DNA of 13,475 bases from Candidatus Sulfotelmatobacter sp. (GTDB taxonomy: Bacteria; Acidobacteriota; Terriglobia; Terriglobales; SbA1). Location: contig JASLEQ010000534.1 in the NCBI GenBank assembly GCA_030151135.1, positions 1-13,475 on the forward strand. The letters run 5' to 3'. The first letter of the stretch is position 1; the number at the start of each line of letters is the position of its first letter. Position numbers and translations under genes: made by a program. Shown one piece after another: positions 1 to 8,505 of the stretch. The notes beneath the pieces were generated by a model that saw only the letters and a program-made list of their open reading frames with translations, was not told where the DNA came from and ran no database searches.

Positions 1-1
1 T

Positions 2-2356
2 CCGTATTCCGATATTGATCTTTTATTCCTCTTTGCCGATCGGGAGTCGGAGCTAGCATTTAAAGATCTGGTGAGGCGTTTCTCTCAGGAACTATGGGAT
101 CTGCGCCTGAAGCTGAGCCCGTCTTCGCGGACGCTGGCTGAATGCGACCGCTACGACCCCAACAATACTGAGTTCACGATTTCTCTTCTTGACTGCCGTT
201 ATCTCTGCGGCGATCGAGATCTTTTCCGAAAGCTGCATGGTAAGTTGATCCCGAAGCTTGTGATGCGCGAGTCCCAAGCCCTGCTGCAAGGGCTCGCCGA
301 GGTCACACGAGAGCGCCACGCCAAGAATGGTACGACTCTCTACCATCTCGAGCCCAACCTAAAAGAAGCTCCCGGAGGTCTCCGCGATTGCAACGTTGCC
401 AACTGGCTCGCACTCATTGCGGCGATCGATAAATTGCATGACTGGCCAGAAGCCAGTTCTCTGCGTGCTCCAGTCCAGAAACAACTCGATGCAGCCATTG
501 ACTTTCTCATGGCGGCTCGTTGTTTTCTGCACTTCCGGCACGGGAGAGACGACAACAGCCTCACTTGGGAAGCTCAAGACGCAGCAGCTGCCAAAAAGAT
601 CGGGGCAGAGGATGCCGGGGATCTTTCCCCCGCTGACTGGATGCGAATCTACTTCGGACACGCGCGCTCTGTGCAGCGTACCGTTACTCAGTTATTGGAG
701 GAAATTCCCGAGGCGTGGTCGGCACTCTACCGCCAAGTGCAGAGCTGGCGCTCCCGAGTAACTACGGCAGATTTTTCCGTCGTCGATGGTCTCATTTTTT
801 TGCAGCAACCGTCTGCGTTGCAGGATCCCGAACTGCTACTGCGTCTTTTTCACTTCATGGCCCACCACGGCCTGAAGCTTAGCGCCACGACGGAATATCG
901 AATCGAACAAGCGATGCCCGCTCTCGCCTCAACCCCGCCGCGCGGCGCTGAACTATGGCTCTACCTTCAAGAAACTTTGCTGCAGCCTCATGCGGCAGAC
1001 GCCCTGCGCGCCATGCATTCGTTGCGCCTGCTGGTTCTGCTTTTGCCGGAACTGAAGCTTATCGATTCTCTGGTAGTTCGCGATTTCTACCATCGCTTCA
1101 CAGTCGACGAACACTCCTTTCTTGCCATTGAATGCCTGCACCGGCTCAAGCAATCGCAATCTGAATGGGACCGCCGTTATGCGGAGCTGCTGGCTGAACT
1201 CGAAAGTCCGGAGCTGCTCTACCTGGCGCTCCTTTTGCACGACACGGGCAAAGGCGTGACTGGTGAGAATCATGTTGAAGCGAGTCTCACAATCGCCGAT
1301 CGCGCCATGGATCGGCTCGATATAGATCCGAAGGAGCGGGCGGAAGTACTATTCCTCATCACAAACCATTTGGAACTCTCGGCCACATTGCGCCGCGACA
1401 TTTTCGACCCAGAAACTGTTGGGGCATTCGCCGAAAAAATGGGTACACCTGAGCGTCTCAAGATGCTCTGCCTTCTCACGTACGCCGACATCAAGGCTGT
1501 CAACCCGGAAGCACTCACGCCATGGAAGGCTGAGAACGTATGGCAGCTCTACATTGCTGCCGAAAATTATCTGAACCGCAGTGCCGATCAGCGCGTACAC
1601 GGCGACGGGAATGATGAGAAGTTTGCCCGGCTTCGCTCTTTGGCTCCCGTTACCGGTAATAAGTTCAGAACGTTCCTGGAAGGATTCCCGCGCCGCTACC
1701 TCCTCGTGCACACTGCCGAAGAGGTGATGTGCCACATGCAGATGTCAGAGCAACTCGGTAATGACCCCGTCCAGGTAGAACTCACGCGGGGGCGGCATTG
1801 GTATGAGCTTACGCTAGTCACAACCGACCGCCCGGCTCTTTATGCGAAGCTCACGGGGGTGCTGGCAGCCTGGGGTATGAACATAGTCAAGGCAAATGCA
1901 TTTTCGAACCATGCCGGCGTTGTGGTCGACACACTCTACTTCACAGATCGATTCCGTACCCTGGAACTGAACTTGTCGGAATGGGATCGTTTCAAGCGGA
2001 GCGTCACAAACGTTCTGCTCGGGGAAGCGGATCTGGACAAGATGCTGCGGGATCGCCAGCGTTCGGAAAAAGCCGCAATCGCTAAGGTCAAAGTTGAAAC
2101 AAAGATCGACTTTGACGATGACTCTTCGTCAAGCACCACGATTGTTCAGGTGATAGCTCAGGATCGTCCTCGCCTGCTGCATGGAATCGCATCCTGCTTG
2201 TCTGATCAGCAATGCAATATTGAGATTGCGCTGATCGATACCGAAGGGCAAATGGCGATCGATACGTTCTATCTCACATCAAGCGGCAAGAAACTTGAGC
2301 CGGGGCACCAGGAGGAAATCCAAAAAGCTCTTCTGCAGAAGTTGCGAATGGATTGA
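2..2356 (+). CDS. glnD: [Protein-PII] uridylyltransferase / uridylyl-removing enzyme, 5' truncated
   Basis: GlnD senses nitrogen status through glutamine: it attaches UMP to the PII protein when nitrogen is short and removes it when nitrogen is plentiful. The open frame runs to the left edge. Its first codons read PYSDIDLLFLF, the metal-binding Asp-x-Asp part of the nucleotidyltransferase domain, so the true start and the Gly-Ser motif lie outside the window, and the GTG at 71 is not the start. The remaining 784 residues show the family order. After the nucleotidyltransferase domain comes an HD hydrolase domain (HDTGKG, H413-D414 of the visible part), which carries the uridylyl-removing activity. 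Two C-terminal ACT domains follow (about 600-670 and 712-784), the glutamine-sensing part. The visible length fits a full protein of about 850-950 residues. The gene ends in TGA at 2354-2356, with galM converging on it 84 bases later. No PII gene is in view. Confidence 0.96.
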   Translation, partial: PYSDIDLLFLFADRESELAFKDLVRRFSQELWDLRLKLSPSSRTLAECDRYDPNNTEFTISLLDCRYLCGDRDLFRKLHGKLIPKLVMRESQALLQGLAEVTRERHAKNGTTLYHLEPNLKEAPGGLRDCNVANWLALIAAIDKLHDWPEASSLRAPVQKQLDAAIDFLMAARCFLHFRHGRDDNSLTWEAQDAAAAKKIGAEDAGDLSPADWMRIYFGHARSVQRTVTQLLEEIPEAWSALYRQVQSWRSRVTTADFSVVDGLIFLQQPSALQDPELLLRLFHFMAHHGLKLSATTEYRIEQAMPALASTPPRGAELWLYLQETLLQPHAADALRAMHSLRLLVLLLPELKLIDSLVVRDFYHRFTVDEHSFLAIECLHRLKQSQSEWDRRYAELLAELESPELLYLALLLHDTGKGVTGENHVEASLTIADRAMDRLDIDPKERAEVLFLITNHLELSATLRRDIFDPETVGAFAEKMGTPERLKMLCLLTYADIKAVNPEALTPWKAENVWQLYIAAENYLNRSADQRVHGDGNDEKFARLRSLAPVTGNKFRTFLEGFPRRYLLVHTAEEVMCHMQMSEQLGNDPVQVELTRGRHWYELTLVTTDRPALYAKLTGVLAAWGMNIVKANAFSNHAGVVVDTLYFTDRFRTLELNLSEWDRFKRSVTNVLLGEADLDKMLRDRQRSEKAAIAKVKVETKIDFDDDSSSSTTIVQVIAQDRPRLLHGIASCLSDQQCNIEIALIDTEGQMAIDTFYLTSSGKKLEPGHQEEIQKALLQKLRMD

Positions 2357-2440
2357 ACTGCAACCCTTCGCCGATTCCAGGGCTCCAAGGTCCATGAGAA
2401 ACACAATTCCTTCTAGTGGGCCAGCTTTCTCGTGCCTGCG

Positions 2441-3577
2441 CTACTTGGTAGAGAACTTGAATACGGTTATTTGGTGGAACGTCTCGCCCGGCTTCAAGAT
2501 TGTATTCGGAAATTTTGGATGATTCGGGGAATCGGGGAAGTGTTGCGTCTCGAGACAGAATCCGTAGCGGCGTTTGTAGACATGCCCATCCTTCCCGGTT
2601 ACGCTGCCATCCAGAAAATTGCCAGTGTAAAACTGAACACCGGGCTGGGTCGTTGAGACCTCGAGTATGCGACCTGTCGAAGGTTCGTAAACGCGAGCCG
2701 CGAGGGTCATTCCCGCGCCTTTTCGATCAAGCACGAAGTTGTGATCATAGCCGTGGCCAAGTGTGAGTTGTTCGTCGCTGTCATTGATACGCGCTCCCAT
2801 CTGTGCTGGCTTCGTAAAGTCAAACGGAGTGCCCTTCACCGAGCGCAGTTCTCCCGTCGGAATCAAGTTCTTATCGACAGGTGTGAACCGCTCCGCATTA
2901 ATCATGATCTCGTGATCGAGGATGTCACCATTTCCTTCCCCCTTCAGGTTGAAGTAGGAGTGCTGGCTCACGTTGATCGGACTGGCCTTGTCAGTCGTCG
3001 CTTGATAGTCGATAACGAGCTCATTCGAATCGTTCAGCACGTAGCTGACCTTGACGTGCATATTGCCGGGAAACCCATCGTCCCCATCCTTGCTGACATA
3101 CTCGAACAAGACGCCGTTTTTGTCTTTTAACGGCTGGCTCTCCCACATCACTTTGTCGAAAGTCTTGGTGACGCCGCCGTGCAGTGTGTTCGGGCCATCA
3201 TTCTTCGGCAATGTGTACGTCTTGCCATCGAGAGTGAATGTGCCGTTGGCAATGCGGTTGGCATAACGACCCACGATCGCGCCAAGATAAGGCGGATTGG
3301 GTACGTATCCCTCGTAGGTATCATGGCCGAGCACGATGTCGGCTATCTTTCCGTTGCGATCCGGTACGCGAATGGCCTGAATGATCCCGCCATAGTTCAT
3401 TGCATGAACTTCCACACCGTGTGAATTCTTGAGCGTGTACAAGATAACGGGCCTCCCGTCCCGCGCACCGAAGTGTTCCTGTTCAACCCCTGCCTTCGAA
3501 GAGTTCTGTTGTGCGATCAGCAACCCGCCGATCATGACGACGAGAGCGATAGTTATGAGGAACCGTCGTAGCATCAT
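2441..3577 (-). CDS. galM: Aldose 1-epimerase (mutarotase), exported form
   Basis: This enzyme interconverts the alpha and beta anomers of aldoses such as galactose and glucose. The 378-residue protein has the usual GalM beta-sandwich length plus an N-terminal extension. Residues 1-25 are a basic MMLRR start and a hydrophobic stretch, read as a signal peptide or anchor, which points to the periplasm. Catalytic and sugar-binding positions are all present: R108 in NRIANG, H133 in NTLHGG, H206 in VSQHSYFNL, D278 in GYDHN, and the general base E343 in CLETQHFPDSPNHP. The last motif is diagnostic of the family. Two adjacent ATG codons (3577 and 3574) could start the gene, and no clear Shine-Dalgarno sequence precedes them. 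No other sugar genes flank it. It lies 129 bases after the archaemetzincin gene on the same strand, with two inverted repeats between, so it is probably transcribed separately. Confidence 0.93.
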   Translation of the reverse strand: MMLRRFLITIALVVMIGGLLIAQQNSSKAGVEQEHFGARDGRPVILYTLKNSHGVEVHAMNYGGIIQAIRVPDRNGKIADIVLGHDTYEGYVPNPPYLGAIVGRYANRIANGTFTLDGKTYTLPKNDGPNTLHGGVTKTFDKVMWESQPLKDKNGVLFEYVSKDGDDGFPGNMHVKVSYVLNDSNELVIDYQATTDKASPINVSQHSYFNLKGEGNGDILDHEIMINAERFTPVDKNLIPTGELRSVKGTPFDFTKPAQMGARINDSDEQLTLGHGYDHNFVLDRKGAGMTLAARVYEPSTGRILEVSTTQPGVQFYTGNFLDGSVTGKDGHVYKRRYGFCLETQHFPDSPNHPKFPNTILKPGETFHQITVFKFSTK

Positions 3578-3656
3578 GGCGAAGAGTTTACTACGCGCCT
3601 TGAGTTCTTGCCGAATCGATTTTCCTGCTGGGTGCGTCGCCGTAACCTGAGATTCT

Positions 3657-3683
3657 GGAAGAGCAATCTTCCGTTAAGTTAAC
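3657..3683 (-). repeat. Two adjacent inverted repeats between the archaemetzincin gene and galM
   Basis: GGAAGA-GCAA-TCTTCC (3657-3672) is a perfect 6-bp hairpin. GTTAA-G-TTAAC (3673-3683) follows immediately as an 11-base palindrome. On the minus strand the hairpin lies just after the archaemetzincin stop codon. There is no U-tract behind it, so it is not a standard intrinsic terminator. It could be an mRNA 3' end, a stalled-transcript hairpin, or an operator for galM about 80-105 bases upstream of the galM start. The structure is seen directly; the function is not. Confidence 0.4.
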
Positions 3684-3706
3684 ATCGGCCCCTCACTCCT
3701 TAAGGC

Positions 3707-4267
3707 TCAGAGGAGTTGCCCCACAATTCCGCTTTTCCTAAGTTCAAGCCGGACCTTCGCATGGCAGTCGGCGCACCAGGATCTTTCCCGCAAATCAAGC
3801 CATTCGACGGTGTGCGACGAGGCCATCGCACATTGATAGTCCTCGCAATGGCGAAGTCCAAGCGTGTGGCCGAGTTCATGAATGCTCTCTTTCAAAAGAC
3901 GATCACGAAGCAGAACGTCATCTCGACCAAGCCCGTAGAATTCCTGAGACAATCGAAACGTCGAAACTACCGCACAGGGGCCACCTACCTGCGCTTCCCC
4001 AAAAACATATTTTAGGATCGGGATGTAAAGGTCGACTTCGGTGACGGCAAGATAGCGCCAATCGTTTTGCCGAACAAGTCCCATCAATCGCTTTAACAGT
4101 TCAGACGAATGAAACTGCTGGCGCTCGGGGTGATACGCACAAGCTGGGTCAAGTCGGAACGGCAGAACGGTGCACTCTACCGGCAAGCTTTTGGGCAGTT
4201 CTGCACGTAAATGTTCAAGCAGCGCAGCGTCAACCGAGCCGATTGATAGCAAATGGATGGTGTTCAT
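3707..4267 (-). CDS. amzA: Archaemetzincin-type zinc metalloprotease
   Basis: This is a predicted 186-residue soluble zinc-dependent peptidase. The diagnostic segment is complete: HELGHTLGLRHC at 130-141 supplies three zinc-binding histidines (H130, H134, H140) and the catalytic glutamate E131. C141, C146, C165 and C168 would bind a second structural zinc, with M148 giving the metzincin Met-turn (CxM). This HExxHxxGxxHC-x4-CxM-x16-CxxC pattern is the archaemetzincin signature; the family is common in archaea and patchy in bacteria. The ATG at 4267 is chosen because it lies 20 bases after the response-regulator stop. A longer frame to 4402 would overlap that gene and begins with an unrelated low-quality peptide. 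There is no signal peptide, so it should act in the cytoplasm. It is the last gene of the redox/signalling run. Its substrate is unknown; the symbol reflects the family only. Confidence 0.9.
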   Translation of the reverse strand: MNTIHLLSIGSVDAALLEHLRAELPKSLPVECTVLPFRLDPACAYHPERQQFHSSELLKRLMGLVRQNDWRYLAVTEVDLYIPILKYVFGEAQVGGPCAVVSTFRLSQEFYGLGRDDVLLRDRLLKESIHELGHTLGLRHCEDYQCAMASSHTVEWLDLRERSWCADCHAKVRLELRKSGIVGQLL

Positions 4268-4287
4268 TGGATCGGGCCGCGTGATCC

Positions 4288-5649
4288 CTAATTCCTGCTC
4301 TCGACGGGCGTCCGAGTCCAGCCGTAACGTTTCAACTTGTGGTGCAGGGTGACACGGTCGATATCGAGAATGTCGGCCGCGCGGCTCTGGTTTCCTCCGC
4401 ACTCCTGCAGGACCTGGAGGATGTGAGCGCGCTCCACTTCATCCAAACTCTTGCCGGTGCGCTGGGCGACATTCGACGACTTGAAAATAAAGTCTTGCTC
4501 ACGCAGTTCGGGTTCTTGCGCAACCACCATGGCGCGTTCCACAGCGTTTTCCAGTTCGCGTACGTTTCCCAACCAAGGCTGTTCCGTCAACTGATTCATG
4601 GCAAGGGGAGAAACACGCGTTACATGCTTATTCATCGCGAGCGAGAACCTGCGAACAAAATGTTCAACCAGCAGAGGAATGTCTTCTTTGCGCTCGCGCA
4701 GTGGTGGCAATTCAATGTGAAATACGTTGAGGCGGTAATACAAATCAGGCCGGAACGTGCCCTCCTCAATCATCTGCTCCAGATTCTTATTCGTTGCCGC
4801 CACGCACCGAAAATCAACTTTGATGACCTGGTTCCCCCCAACGCGTGTGATCTCGCGTTCCTGCAGAACCCGCAAAAGGTCGGTTTGAGTCTTCAAACTA
4901 ATGTCTCCAATTTCATCAAGAAAGACCGTTCCGCCTTCCGCAATCTCGAACTTCCCTTTCTTGCGGTATTGCGCGCCAGTAAATGCGCCTTTTTCGTGGC
5001 CGAAGAGTTCGCTCTCCAGCAGAGTCTCGGTCAGTGCCCCGCAGTGGATTGCGACCAGGGGATGGAAGCGTCGCATGCTGGCAGCATGAATGCCGCGCAC
5101 CACTAGTTCCTTGCCCGTGCCACTCTCCCCGGTGATCAAAACATTCGCGTCGGTCGGACCCACCGTCTCGATAGCTTCATAGACTTTCCGAATTGCTGGG
5201 CTTTGACCAACCAGGTCGCCAGGCCGGGTCGCTTCTGCTACTGTCTCCCGCAGTCGAACATTCTCCTTCTCGGCGCGCTTGTGGGACAACGCTCTCTTCA
5301 CGAGATGCGCGATTTCATCTGGATCAAGCGGCTTGCTGACATAGTCGTACGCCCCGTTCTTCAGAGCAGTCACCGCGGTCTCTACGGATGCGTACCCGGT
5401 CATCATGATCACGATCAGATCAGGATTCATCTCGTGAAGGCGTCGCTGCAGTTCGATGCCGTCTGTTCCCCGCATCTTTATGTCGAGCAAAGCAACATCC
5501 CACTTGCCTTCGGCCATGCGGGTTAGCGCATCACCGGCACTTTCTGCCGTACCGATTTCATACCCTTCTTCGCGGAACCATTTGCCAAGCGAATCACGAA
5601 CACTTAACTCATCGTCCACAATCAAAATTTTCCCTTGAGTTTCCACCAA
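4288..5649 (-). CDS. Sigma-54-dependent response regulator (NtrC family)
   Basis: A phosphorylation-controlled activator of sigma-54 RNA polymerase, 453 residues. The N-terminal receiver domain (about 5-120) has the acidic pair D12/D13, phospho-acceptor D56 in LLDIKM, T84 and K106. A central AAA+ ATPase (about 143-385) carries Walker A GESGTGKE (174-181), the sigma-54-contacting GAFTGA loop (221-226), Walker B VFLDE (242-246) and [10 protein letters not shown] near 359-368. A Fis-type helix-turn-helix (about 402-441) binds DNA. All key residues for activity are intact. The coordinate given starts at TTG 5649; GTG at 5646 in the same frame is equally possible. Both follow a very strong GGAGGTGA site that overlaps the kinase stop codon, suggesting translational coupling. 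It pairs with the upstream histidine kinase. The likely target is the sigma-54 promoter at 9811-9825. Confidence 0.96.
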   Translation of the reverse strand: MVETQGKILIVDDELSVRDSLGKWFREEGYEIGTAESAGDALTRMAEGKWDVALLDIKMRGTDGIELQRRLHEMNPDLIVIMMTGYASVETAVTALKNGAYDYVSKPLDPDEIAHLVKRALSHKRAEKENVRLRETVAEATRPGDLVGQSPAIRKVYEAIETVGPTDANVLITGESGTGKELVVRGIHAASMRRFHPLVAIHCGALTETLLESELFGHEKGAFTGAQYRKKGKFEIAEGGTVFLDEIGDISLKTQTDLLRVLQEREITRVGGNQVIKVDFRCVAATNKNLEQMIEEGTFRPDLYYRLNVFHIELPPLRERKEDIPLLVEHFVRRFSLAMNKHVTRVSPLAMNQLTEQPWLGNVRELENAVERAMVVAQEPELREQDFIFKSSNVAQRTGKSLDEVERAHILQVLQECGGNQSRAADILDIDRVTLHHKLKRYGWTRTPVESRN

Positions 5650-5660
5650 TCATCACCTCC
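5646..5660 (-). promoter_or_regulatory. Strong ribosome binding site overlapping the kinase stop codon
   Basis: On the minus strand GGAGGTGA (5660-5653) matches the anti-Shine-Dalgarno sequence perfectly and contains the kinase TGA stop (5655-5653). It is 6 bases before TTG (5649) and 9 before GTG (5646), and the adjoining ATG at 5653 is out of frame. It supports coupled translation of kinase and regulator with a non-ATG start. Confidence 0.75.
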
Positions 5661-7323
5661 CAGTCACAACGGCGGTAACCTCTTTTGCCGGAGAATGGTT
5701 GCATTCAGGATCGCAGGGCAGCGTGATAATGAACGTCGTACCTCGGCCAAGCTCCGATTGCACTTCGATCTTGCCGTTATGCCGCTCTAGAATGCTGCGG
5801 CTGATAGCGAGTCCCAGTCCAACGCCCTTCCCTGTTTCTTTGGTCGTGAGAAATGGCTCAAAGAGCCGCGGAAGAATCTCTGGACTTATTCCGCCTCCGT
5901 CGTCCCGAACTATGATGGTTACAACGTTCGTTTCGGCGTGCAATGTCGTGTCCAGCCACAGATTCCCTCCTTGTGGCATGGCGTCGAGAGCGTTCATCAT
6001 CAGTGCCAGCAATACCTGCTCGATCTGGGCCCCATCACAAACTACATCCGGCACATCAGGATCGAGGTGAAGTTGAATCTGTACACTGGCGAGTTCCAGT
6101 TGATGCTGAATGAGCCTCCGACTTTGTTCGATCACGCCGTTCAGGCTCGTGGGCTGCAGATTCATCGGCGTTGTTCGCGAAAAGGTCAATAAATTCTTGA
6201 CTAGGTCGCCACAGCGCCGGCTTTCAGAAGCGATGAGATCCAGTGAGTCGCATATTTCGCCCTGGTGGTCTTTCCCGCCATTTTCACTGCCGATCCACTT
6301 GCGTAACAGCTTTGCATAGGTCAGGATCCCGGAAAGAGGGTTGTTGATCTCGTGAGCCAGCACCGCCGCCATTTTGCCGATCGAAGCCATCTTCTCGGTG
6401 TGCAATGCATGTTCATGAGCGCGCTTCAGTTCCCGAGTTTTCTGTTCCACGCGCTGTTCAAGGCTCTGGGTCCATGCGACATTTTCACTGTGCTCGGCCT
6501 GCAGGCGACTGCTCATTGCATTAAACGATTCGGCGAGCTCCCCGATTTCATCGTGCGACTCGATCGAGATTTGATAGCCCAAGTCCCCCTCGGCCAGATG
6601 TTCAGTTCCCCGTCTCAACGCGGTCACTGGCTGAGCGACAACACGCCACACTAACAACCAGGTCAGCACCGCAATCAGCAGAAGAGCTCCGGCCGTGTAG
6701 ATGAGCATTCGCCGAGTGCTTTCGGCCAATTGCACATCAGCCTTCGCTAGAGAGAGATTTGTATCGAGTACGCCCAGGATCTGCTGTTCGGCGGCATGGG
6801 CATGACAGGCCGCGTTCGAGCAAGTTGGTTGATTTTCGATGGGCGTGATAATGCCAAGAACGCGGTCACCAGCCCGGTTGCGGTAAATGCGGAAGCGATC
6901 AGGGCGGTTGAGCCGTGCAAGCGGTTGCGACTGGGCGTGGCATCCGTAGCAAGCCTCTGCACTCTTGTCGACAACCTTGCTTTGCTCAGAGGAAGCAGTT
7001 GTGTATGTAATTCGTCCCTCTTGATCGAAAATGCGAATCTTCTCTATGCCAGGCTCGGAAGCCATGGTATTGATCGAGCGGTACAGTCCTTCTCGGTCAT
7101 TCCGTAGCATGTAGTCGGTTGTGCCCTGCTTGATAACGTCGCTGATGCGTTCGGCCGACGCCAGTGTGTTCTGCTCCAGATGCTGGCGGTGCAAGCGGAC
7201 ATTGAGGTAGCCGAGCAGGGTGAAGATCACCACCATCGCGCCAAGCAATAAGAGGTTCAGCTTGACGCTCAGTGTCGGACTTAGCCCGAACCAGTTCCAT
7301 CGTCTTGGTTCAATCTCCGGCAT
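5653..7323 (-). CDS. Membrane sensor histidine kinase with c-type-heme-like periplasmic motifs
   Basis: A 556-residue inner-membrane kinase and the likely partner of the downstream sigma-54 regulator. TM1 is about 22-42 and TM2 about 206-228, enclosing a roughly 165-residue extracytoplasmic sensor. That sensor contains CYGCH (125-129), a canonical CxxCH heme c attachment motif, and C168-x4-C173-H174 followed by H176, a variant CxnCH motif. After TM2 come a HAMP domain (about 228-280), a coiled stretch, a HisKA domain with phospho-acceptor H324 in HEINNP, and a HATPase domain: N-box N444, G1 DDGGG (474-478), F-box around 488-491, G2 GKGVGLGL (498-505) and GRGTTF (526-531). All catalytic boxes are present. 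The ATG at 7323 overlaps the HybB-like gene by 14 bases. The input signal is unknown; redox state, NO, CO or O2 at the heme are natural guesses. Metal binding by these cysteines without heme is an alternative. Confidence 0.93.
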   Translation of the reverse strand: MPEIEPRRWNWFGLSPTLSVKLNLLLLGAMVVIFTLLGYLNVRLHRQHLEQNTLASAERISDVIKQGTTDYMLRNDREGLYRSINTMASEPGIEKIRIFDQEGRITYTTASSEQSKVVDKSAEACYGCHAQSQPLARLNRPDRFRIYRNRAGDRVLGIITPIENQPTCSNAACHAHAAEQQILGVLDTNLSLAKADVQLAESTRRMLIYTAGALLLIAVLTWLLVWRVVAQPVTALRRGTEHLAEGDLGYQISIESHDEIGELAESFNAMSSRLQAEHSENVAWTQSLEQRVEQKTRELKRAHEHALHTEKMASIGKMAAVLAHEINNPLSGILTYAKLLRKWIGSENGGKDHQGEICDSLDLIASESRRCGDLVKNLLTFSRTTPMNLQPTSLNGVIEQSRRLIQHQLELASVQIQLHLDPDVPDVVCDGAQIEQVLLALMMNALDAMPQGGNLWLDTTLHAETNVVTIIVRDDGGGISPEILPRLFEPFLTTKETGKGVGLGLAISRSILERHNGKIEVQSELGRGTTFIITLPCDPECNHSPAKEVTAVVTGR

Positions 7324-8503
7324 GCTCGAGTGCCACCGTCGTTTCTGGCAGGGATGATTCCGGCTCAGATTCGCTCTCGAGGGCGAATTCTTCCTGCGGG
7401 AAAATCGGCAGATACTTCACCGCAAGTCCAAAAAGAGCGAACCCGCCTGCAATGATCATTCCGGTCACGGCCAACTCACTCCACTTCGGGAAGTATCGAA
7501 CCCCCATCGACCCTTCAAATCCCGTGATGCTTACATTCATCCGGTTGGTGATAAAGCCCAATACCACAAGTACCGCCGAGAAGTAGAGCCCTTGCGGACT
7601 GGTGCGCACCCGTTTTTGCGACAAAAGAACCAATGGCAAAATCAGGGCCAGCAGGATTTCGAGCCAGAAGAGATAAGTTTCGTATCCGCGATGAAAAGCA
7701 AGTCTCAGAACGCCTCGATTCCAAAGGTCCTCCAGGCGCAAAATTCCGTAAATGCCAAGAACGACTACCAACACACGCCCAAGTTGGTGAAGGACCGGCA
7801 ATTCCAGTTGCAGGCCAAAGTGCTTGGAGCTCATGGACGACTCGAAGATTGTCATCGCCAGTCCTACGGCGATCGCCGAGAGAAAGAAAAACACGGGAAG
7901 CAACGGGCTGTACCAGAATGGGTGCAACTTTTCGGGCATGATCAGATAGAGCGTGCCAAGGGAAGATTGATGCAGCGTTGATAAGATCACGCCGCAAATT
8001 ACCAGCGGGATCAAGATCTTCTTCACGATCTTCAGAGGTCCTTGCAGGTTGAAGCGTTCCAACACGATCGGTGAGAACTCGAGTGCGAGCACCGTCGTGT
8101 AAAGCATGACGCAATAGGCCACTTCGAACATCACCGAGTGCGGATTTCGCATGATCAGCGGATGCCAGATGTTGTAAGGTTTGCCCAGGTCATACATCAG
8201 CGCCACGCAAACGAGCACGTATCCAAGGAACGCCGTCAAAATGGTCGGCCGGATGATCGAGTGCATTCGTTTGATATTGAGGATGTGAACCGTCGCGGTA
8301 AGTGTGGACCCCCCGGCGGCGAGCATGACTCCGCAAAGAACGTCAAAACTGATCCAGATTCCCCATGGGAATTGGTCGCTGAGGTTGGTCGAAGCGCCCA
8401 GACCCCTGGTGAACCGAATGAACGTGGCATATAAACCAGCCGCCATTACAAAGAGGAAAATCACTCTCCAGAACGTCAGACGAAACCTTGTCGAACGAGT
8501 CAT
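7310..8503 (-). CDS. HybB/NrfD-like integral membrane quinone-site subunit
   Basis: A 397-residue very hydrophobic protein with about ten predicted transmembrane helices, close to the length of HybB, the membrane subunit of [NiFe]-hydrogenase 2. The N-terminal half has the family's recognisable text: RFTRGLGASTNLSDQFPWG, then a helix ending VLCGVMLAAGG, then LMYDLGKPYNIWHP. HybB/NrfD-family (PsrC-like) proteins form the quinone-reactive site and take electrons from, or give them to, a partner ferredoxin-like subunit. The ATG at 8503 is preceded by a perfect GGAGG nine bases upstream and lies 2 bases after the HybA-like stop, so the two are translated together. An upstream in-frame start at 8590 would add 29 non-homologous residues inside the preceding gene and is rejected. 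The acidic C-terminal tail (about 378-397) is not needed for the fold. No hydrogenase subunits accompany it, so I leave the gene symbol empty. Confidence 0.9.
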   Translation of the reverse strand: MTRSTRFRLTFWRVIFLFVMAAGLYATFIRFTRGLGASTNLSDQFPWGIWISFDVLCGVMLAAGGSTLTATVHILNIKRMHSIIRPTILTAFLGYVLVCVALMYDLGKPYNIWHPLIMRNPHSVMFEVAYCVMLYTTVLALEFSPIVLERFNLQGPLKIVKKILIPLVICGVILSTLHQSSLGTLYLIMPEKLHPFWYSPLLPVFFFLSAIAVGLAMTIFESSMSSKHFGLQLELPVLHQLGRVLVVVLGIYGILRLEDLWNRGVLRLAFHRGYETYLFWLEILLALILPLVLLSQKRVRTSPQGLYFSAVLVVLGFITNRMNVSITGFEGSMGVRYFPKWSELAVTGMIIAGGFALFGLAVKYLPIFPQEEFALESESEPESSLPETTVALEHAGD

Positions 8504-8505
8504 GT

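Noticed and set aside
4339..5106. A 255-codon open frame on the plus strand
   Set aside because: It is antisense to the sigma-54 regulator, whose domains are complete; the antisense peptide has no recognisable features.
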